Assembly (NCBI GenBank): GCA_905204915.1
Contig: CAJLBR010000047.1
Location: 1-8,784 of the forward strand
Direction: 5' to 3'
Length of the DNA: 8,784 bases
From: an uncultured Clostridium sp.
GTDB taxonomy: Bacteria; Bacillota; Clostridia; TANB77; CAG-465
This document shows positions 5,149-8,784 of the stretch, piece after piece. The notes beneath the pieces were generated by a model. The model was given only the letters and a program-made list of their open reading frames with translations, was not told where the DNA came from and did no database searches. A program made the position numbers and the translations under genes. Position 1 is the first letter of the stretch; the number at the start of each line of letters is the position of its first letter.

Positions 5149-6042
5149 TTATTCTTTAACCTTTACTGATGATTTTTTAAGATACGATGCAAATGTATCT
5201 ATGCTCATACTTCTATTAGCATAAATTCTTGGAATTTGAAATATATCTTTTGATACTGTTGTATCGTAAATTCCACCATCCATTCTAAGTCCTAACTCAT
5301 ATTGTTTTTTAGCTATCTGTATTGTGTCATTATTATATCTACCATATGGATAACAATAAGTTGTAACTTGTTTACCTGTTAACTTTTCTAATCTTTCTTT
5401 AGATTCATATGCTTGTTTTTCTTGTTCTTCATACGTCATCTTTGATAGATCTTCGTGAGATAAAGTATGTGATTCTATAGATATAAGTCCACTATCTGCC
5501 ATCTCTTTTATTTGATCTTCTGTAAGGTAGTTCTCACCATTTATATAATTTGTGATAATAAATAATGTAGCTTTTTGATTGTACTTTTTGAATAATGGAT
5601 ATGCATTATTGTAAAAATATACAAACACATCATCAAAAGTTAAGCATACTGGTTTTTCATATTTATATAAATTATCTAATTCATCTGCAAATATTGTTTG
5701 ATATCCATTATCAGATATATATTTTAACTGTTCTTCTAATGTAGATGGCTTTATGAAATTTTCAGAATCTAAGTTATCTCCATAATCATCTAATACAAAG
5801 TGATACATAAATATTGGAACTACAGCATCAACATCTTTTGGAACCAATTTACTTTGAGTAACATCCTGGTTTACTTCTTCTTTAACATCAGAAGTGTTAT
5901 CCGTTATGTTATCGTATACATTAGATTTAACCTTTTTAGTTCTTCCTAAAAATACTAAGAGTATTACTAAAATTACTACAATAGCTATAACTATTATAAT
6001 TTTTTTCTTATTATTTTTCACATCACTATTATTTTTTCTCAT
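5149..6042 (-). CDS. Membrane-anchored polysaccharide deacetylase (NodB family, CE4)
   Basis: This 297-aa protein should remove N- or O-acetyl groups from a cell-surface polysaccharide or peptidoglycan. A basic N-terminus (KNNKKK) and one hydrophobic helix at about 15-33 with no signal-peptidase site anchor it with the enzyme outside. A linker of about 40 residues follows, then the PIFMYHFV entry motif (76-83). The NodB core has TFDD at 135-138 (D137 catalytic base, D138 metal), HTLSH at 192-196 (both metal-binding His), the YPYGRYN loop at 231-237, and IPRIYANR near the end. The usual Gly after TFDD is Val here. The ATG follows AAAGAGGT. It lies between the GT4 and galE genes and has its own promoter at 6064-6092. 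The substrate could be the glycan made by this cluster or peptidoglycan; the sequence does not decide. Confidence 0.92.
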   Translation of the reverse strand: MRKNNSDVKNNKKKIIIVIAIVVILVILLVFLGRTKKVKSNVYDNITDNTSDVKEEVNQDVTQSKLVPKDVDAVVPIFMYHFVLDDYGDNLDSENFIKPSTLEEQLKYISDNGYQTIFADELDNLYKYEKPVCLTFDDVFVYFYNNAYPLFKKYNQKATLFIITNYINGENYLTEDQIKEMADSGLISIESHTLSHEDLSKMTYEEQEKQAYESKERLEKLTGKQVTTYCYPYGRYNNDTIQIAKKQYELGLRMDGGIYDTTVSKDIFQIPRIYANRSMSIDTFASYLKKSSVKVKE

Positions 6043-6063
6043 AAATTACCTCTTTTTGAAAAG

Positions 6064-6092
6064 ATTATATAATTTAAATAATAAAAATTCAA
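6064..6092 (-). promoter_or_regulatory. Internal promoter for deacetylase and galE
   Basis: On the minus strand TTGAAT (6087-6092, four of six consensus) and TATAAT (6064-6069, exact) are 17 nt apart. It lies in the 52-nt gap after the glycosyltransferase gene, and transcription would start near 6057, about 15 nt before the deacetylase ATG. It would let deacetylase and galE be expressed apart from the upstream glycan genes. Confidence 0.6.
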
Positions 6093-6094
6093 TA

Positions 6095-7219
6095 CTATTT
6101 TAATATTTTTTTCCATTCGTTTACTACATTTTCTATATAGTATCTTTCTGCATTTATTTTTGCATTGTTTCCAATTTTGTTTCTAATGTCACTATTATCC
6201 ATAACTTCTAATATTTTATCTTTCATTAACTCTTCATTTCTATCTTTAATTATAAATCCATTTTCGCTATCCGTTATTATTTCACGTGGTCCAACATCTA
6301 TATCAAAGCTAATACAAGGAATTCCAAGAGCTGAAGCTTCAACAAGAACCAATGAAAAGCTTTCGCTCTTTGATGTAAGTACAAATAAAGAACTTTTTAA
6401 CATTTCAGTTTCTACTTGCTGACTATCAAGTTTTCCAGTAAAGTGAACGTAATTTAATATATTTAAGTTTTTACACAAATTTATTAATTCTTCTTTTTTA
6501 CTTCCATCTCCAACTATCTCTAATCTCAAATTATTATTTTTTTCTAAACACATCGAAAATACACGTATTAATGTTTCGAAGTCTTTTACATCTTCCAGTC
6601 TTCCAACACTTATTATTTGATTAGAATCAAGCGCTGCCTTTTTATTTGTACTATTAACTGCATTTGAAATTTTTATAACCTCAGTATAAGTATTATTCCC
6701 GTTTAGCCATTTTTTATAATTTTCCCTAGCTTTATCTGTCATTACAACTAAGTATTTTATATTTTTAAATGATTTCTTTACTTTTTTTATATATCCAGGA
6801 GTATCTATATAAGAGTGCTCTTGAGAAATTGTTAAAATATCTCTTCTTTTTATTTGCTTTGAAAACTCTATTCTAGAAGAAATTACTGCATCTGTTTTCA
6901 GGTTATTAACAATCTTTTTAACTCCACAATATTTAGTAAATATCAATTTTATATCTTTAGCCAAACTCTTGAAAAATTTTATGATCTTAATTTTTTTAAG
7001 CATTTCTTTTAGTTCTTTTATTCTAATTGGCCCATAACTTAATACAAATTTTACATTTATATTATCATTTAATTCATAAAATGACTTTCCGTTTAACAAA
7101 TCATATAAGACTACTAATTCTACATCGTAGGATTTTGATAACTCATTTGCAAGTGTTGTTACTTGCTTTTCTAAGCCACCATAATTTAGATGTAGCAATA
7201 AAAAAGTTACTTTTTTCAT
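6095..7219 (-). CDS. Glycosyltransferase, GT4 family (GT-B fold)
   Basis: This 374-aa cytosolic or membrane-associated enzyme transfers a sugar from a nucleotide donor in glycan assembly with retention of configuration. The N-terminal acceptor domain starts HLNYGGLEKQ, with the glycine loop at 14-15. A basic stretch rich in Lys at about 66-107 could touch the membrane. The C-terminal donor domain has SVGRLEDVKDFETLI (204-218), VGDG (236-239), the E-x7-E motif with E286 and E294 in ESFSLVLVEA, and DVGPREII (308-315). Length is usual for GT4. I start at the ATG at 7217-7219, with AAAGGA at good spacing; the TTG at 7240 is upstream of that site. It follows the DUF2142 gene by 17 nt. Donor and acceptor cannot be named; capsule or exopolysaccharide synthesis fits its neighbours. 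Confidence 0.93.
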   Translation of the reverse strand: MKKVTFLLLHLNYGGLEKQVTTLANELSKSYDVELVVLYDLLNGKSFYELNDNINVKFVLSYGPIRIKELKEMLKKIKIIKFFKSLAKDIKLIFTKYCGVKKIVNNLKTDAVISSRIEFSKQIKRRDILTISQEHSYIDTPGYIKKVKKSFKNIKYLVVMTDKARENYKKWLNGNNTYTEVIKISNAVNSTNKKAALDSNQIISVGRLEDVKDFETLIRVFSMCLEKNNNLRLEIVGDGSKKEELINLCKNLNILNYVHFTGKLDSQQVETEMLKSSLFVLTSKSESFSLVLVEASALGIPCISFDIDVGPREIITDSENGFIIKDRNEELMKDKILEVMDNSDIRNKIGNNAKINAERYYIENVVNEWKKILK

Positions 7220-7236
7220 ACTTTTTCCTTTCTTTA

Positions 7237-8784
7237 TCAATAAAATGCTATAAGTATTGATATGTTAGATAAAATTTCTGAAATAAACAAAAGTACAGTA
7301 TAAAATTTCCATTTATCTTTTATATTCTCTAATGTAATAAAATTATTAGAAATTACTATATAAAATAGTGGTAATATTGGCACAAAATATCTGGCTTGAA
7401 GTCCATTTATAGTTCCTGACTCAATACTAGTCCATTCAGTAAATGCAACTCCATATAATATTAAATAAATTACTGCCCATACTACTATCATTATAATTCT
7501 ATCTTTTTTTCTTAAATCTTTACTGTCTTCATTATCACTAAATAATATTATTATACTAACAGCTGAAAAAGTCCACAATGATATTTCCAATTGATACTTA
7601 GTAGACCATCCAAATCCATTTATTAATCCACTAAATGTATCAGCCTCAAATCTTTTAAAGAAAGTTTTTAAACAAATTTTTGCTGAATTTATTGGATTAG
7701 ATAAAACTGATGTTATCGTATATTTATCAGTACTCTCATTTGGATTACTTACAGCAGTAAAATTTGCTGCGCATGATATAACTATAGGTAAAATTAATAA
7801 AGCTAATTTAAATACTATTGCTCTTTTTTTACTATAAAATTTACTATTTGGAATTAATAATATAAGCAATAATATTGGAAAATATCCAAATTTACAAAGT
7901 CCTAGCGCTACTCCTATACCTGATATTAACAAAATATCTTTTATTTTTAGTTCTGTATCTCCAAACCTATATTTAAATATATTTGCTATAAATAAGAAAG
8001 CTACTGAATTGGTCAAATAATCCATATCTATTCCAGCTGCTTGTTGTAAAAAAACTGGAAATATAGCTAACATGGCAAATATTTTTTTAAATTTTGGCGT
8101 AGTTTTTATAGCCAAATAGCACAAAATTGTACTAATTACAAAATTACCAAGTCTACAAACCAAAAATACAATTAAAATCGGTAAATTTAAATTTCTTCCT
8201 ATGAAATTTATAATAGAAGCTAATAAATAAGGTAAAAAACTTAAATATCTAGTGTTCTGATAATTAGTTACTATATCTGATGAATTGCTATAATCTATAT
8301 TCCTTGAAATTTCTGTCATGTAAGATATTCCTGAATACTTTACATCTAATTTATGAACACTGTGAGTAAATTTATTAAAGAAACGATTTATATCTGCAGG
8401 AAGTTTTACATTATCCTTTGCTTCATCACTAATTAACATAGAATCAATGTAACTTCTTACATAGTGAGAAGGTTCATCAGGAACATTTCCAGGAGTTATA
8501 ATAAATATCATCATAGTTCCTATAACAGAAGTTATAAGTAAAAATATATTATCCCATTCTTTTATACTAAATTTAAAATATTTTAAAAAATATAAGCTAA
8601 GCAAAATTCCGGGAATTATGGCAAGTATTCTATTTATCATCATAAATAAATATATACTTGATAAGTATATTACAAAAATAGAAATTAACATTAAAATAAT
8701 ATTGTATATTTTTAAATTGTTTTCTTTTACTCTTTTTAATGTATTATTTATCATAAGCAAACAAGCTAAAATAACAAAATATGA
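7237..8784 (-). CDS. DUF2142-type polytopic membrane protein (GT-C-like); probably 5'-incomplete
   Basis: This large integral membrane protein has roughly 12-14 hydrophobic segments. Numbered from the ATG at 8754, it has the DUF2142 signature VPDEPSHYVRSY at 91-102 in a predicted outer loop, a YLSFLPYLLASI segment at 170-181, QQAAGIDMDYLTNS at 237-250 and GLQARYFVPILPL at 451-463. The fold resembles GT-C glycosyltransferases that use lipid-linked sugars, and such genes commonly sit in surface-polysaccharide clusters; the reaction is not known. The 3' end is a TGA at 7237-7239. The 5' end is unsure: the frame stays open to the window edge, the extra residues (YFVILACLL) are hydrophobic, and the ATG at 8752-8754 has no Shine-Dalgarno site, unlike every other gene here. 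If that ATG is the start, the protein has 505 aa. Confidence 0.85.
   Translation of the reverse strand, partial: SYFVILACLLMINNTLKRVKENNLKIYNIILMLISIFVIYLSSIYLFMMINRILAIIPGILLSLYFLKYFKFSIKEWDNIFLLITSVIGTMMIFIITPGNVPDEPSHYVRSYIDSMLISDEAKDNVKLPADINRFFNKFTHSVHKLDVKYSGISYMTEISRNIDYSNSSDIVTNYQNTRYLSFLPYLLASIINFIGRNLNLPILIVFLVCRLGNFVISTILCYLAIKTTPKFKKIFAMLAIFPVFLQQAAGIDMDYLTNSVAFLFIANIFKYRFGDTELKIKDILLISGIGVALGLCKFGYFPILLLILLIPNSKFYSKKRAIVFKLALLILPIVISCAANFTAVSNPNESTDKYTITSVLSNPINSAKICLKTFFKRFEADTFSGLINGFGWSTKYQLEISLWTFSAVSIIILFSDNEDSKDLRKKDRIIMIVVWAVIYLILYGVAFTEWTSIESGTINGLQARYFVPILPLFYIVISNNFITLENIKDKWKFYTVLLFISEILSNISILIAFY

Noticed and set aside
7220..7240. TTG start for the GT4 gene at 7240
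   Set aside because: The AAAGGA ribosome binding site lies downstream of it and serves the ATG at 7219. The TTG overlaps the stop of the preceding gene.

Overview
The window is AT-rich DNA with strong AGGAGG-type ribosome binding sites, consensus sigma-A promoters and hairpin-plus-U-run terminators. This fits a low-GC Firmicute (Clostridia, Bacilli or a related gut lineage); nothing in it fixes a genus. I see no rRNA, tRNA, CRISPR array, transposase or phage gene.

Layout: at the left edge the plus strand carries the tail of a probable membrane protein (ends at 117), a hairpin, and a small Met/Tyr-rich protein (216-440). Everything to the right reads on the minus strand and converges on a shared bidirectional terminator at about 439-473. 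From right to left the minus-strand genes form three blocks. (1) 8784 to 4116 is a surface-glycan cluster: a DUF2142-type multi-membrane protein that is possibly 5'-incomplete, a GT4 glycosyltransferase, a membrane-anchored NodB-type polysaccharide deacetylase, and UDP-glucose 4-epimerase (galE). An internal promoter sits before the deacetylase and a terminator follows galE. (2) 3897 to 2860 is a lone gene for an unrecognised, very acidic helical protein of 345 aa. It has its own perfect extended -10 promoter, a leader of about 118 nt and a strong terminator. Its base composition (about 40-48% GC in sampled stretches, against 20-33% around it) marks it as a likely recent import. (3) 2745 to 470 starts from a second perfect TTGACA-17-TATAAT promoter. 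It holds a 52-aa coiled-coil protein, a 436-aa coiled-coil protein with a Gly/Lys/Pro linker and an unknown C-terminal domain, then a perfect palindrome and a FabG/YmfI-like short-chain dehydrogenase.

How the genes work together: the glycan block is coherent. GalE supplies UDP-galactose, the GT4 enzyme adds sugars on the cytoplasmic face, the DUF2142 protein acts in the membrane, and the deacetylase trims acetyl groups outside the cell. The least explained parts are the 52-aa/436-aa pair and the GC-richer 345-aa gene, neighbouring unknowns that each have a consensus-perfect promoter. I assign neither a function.
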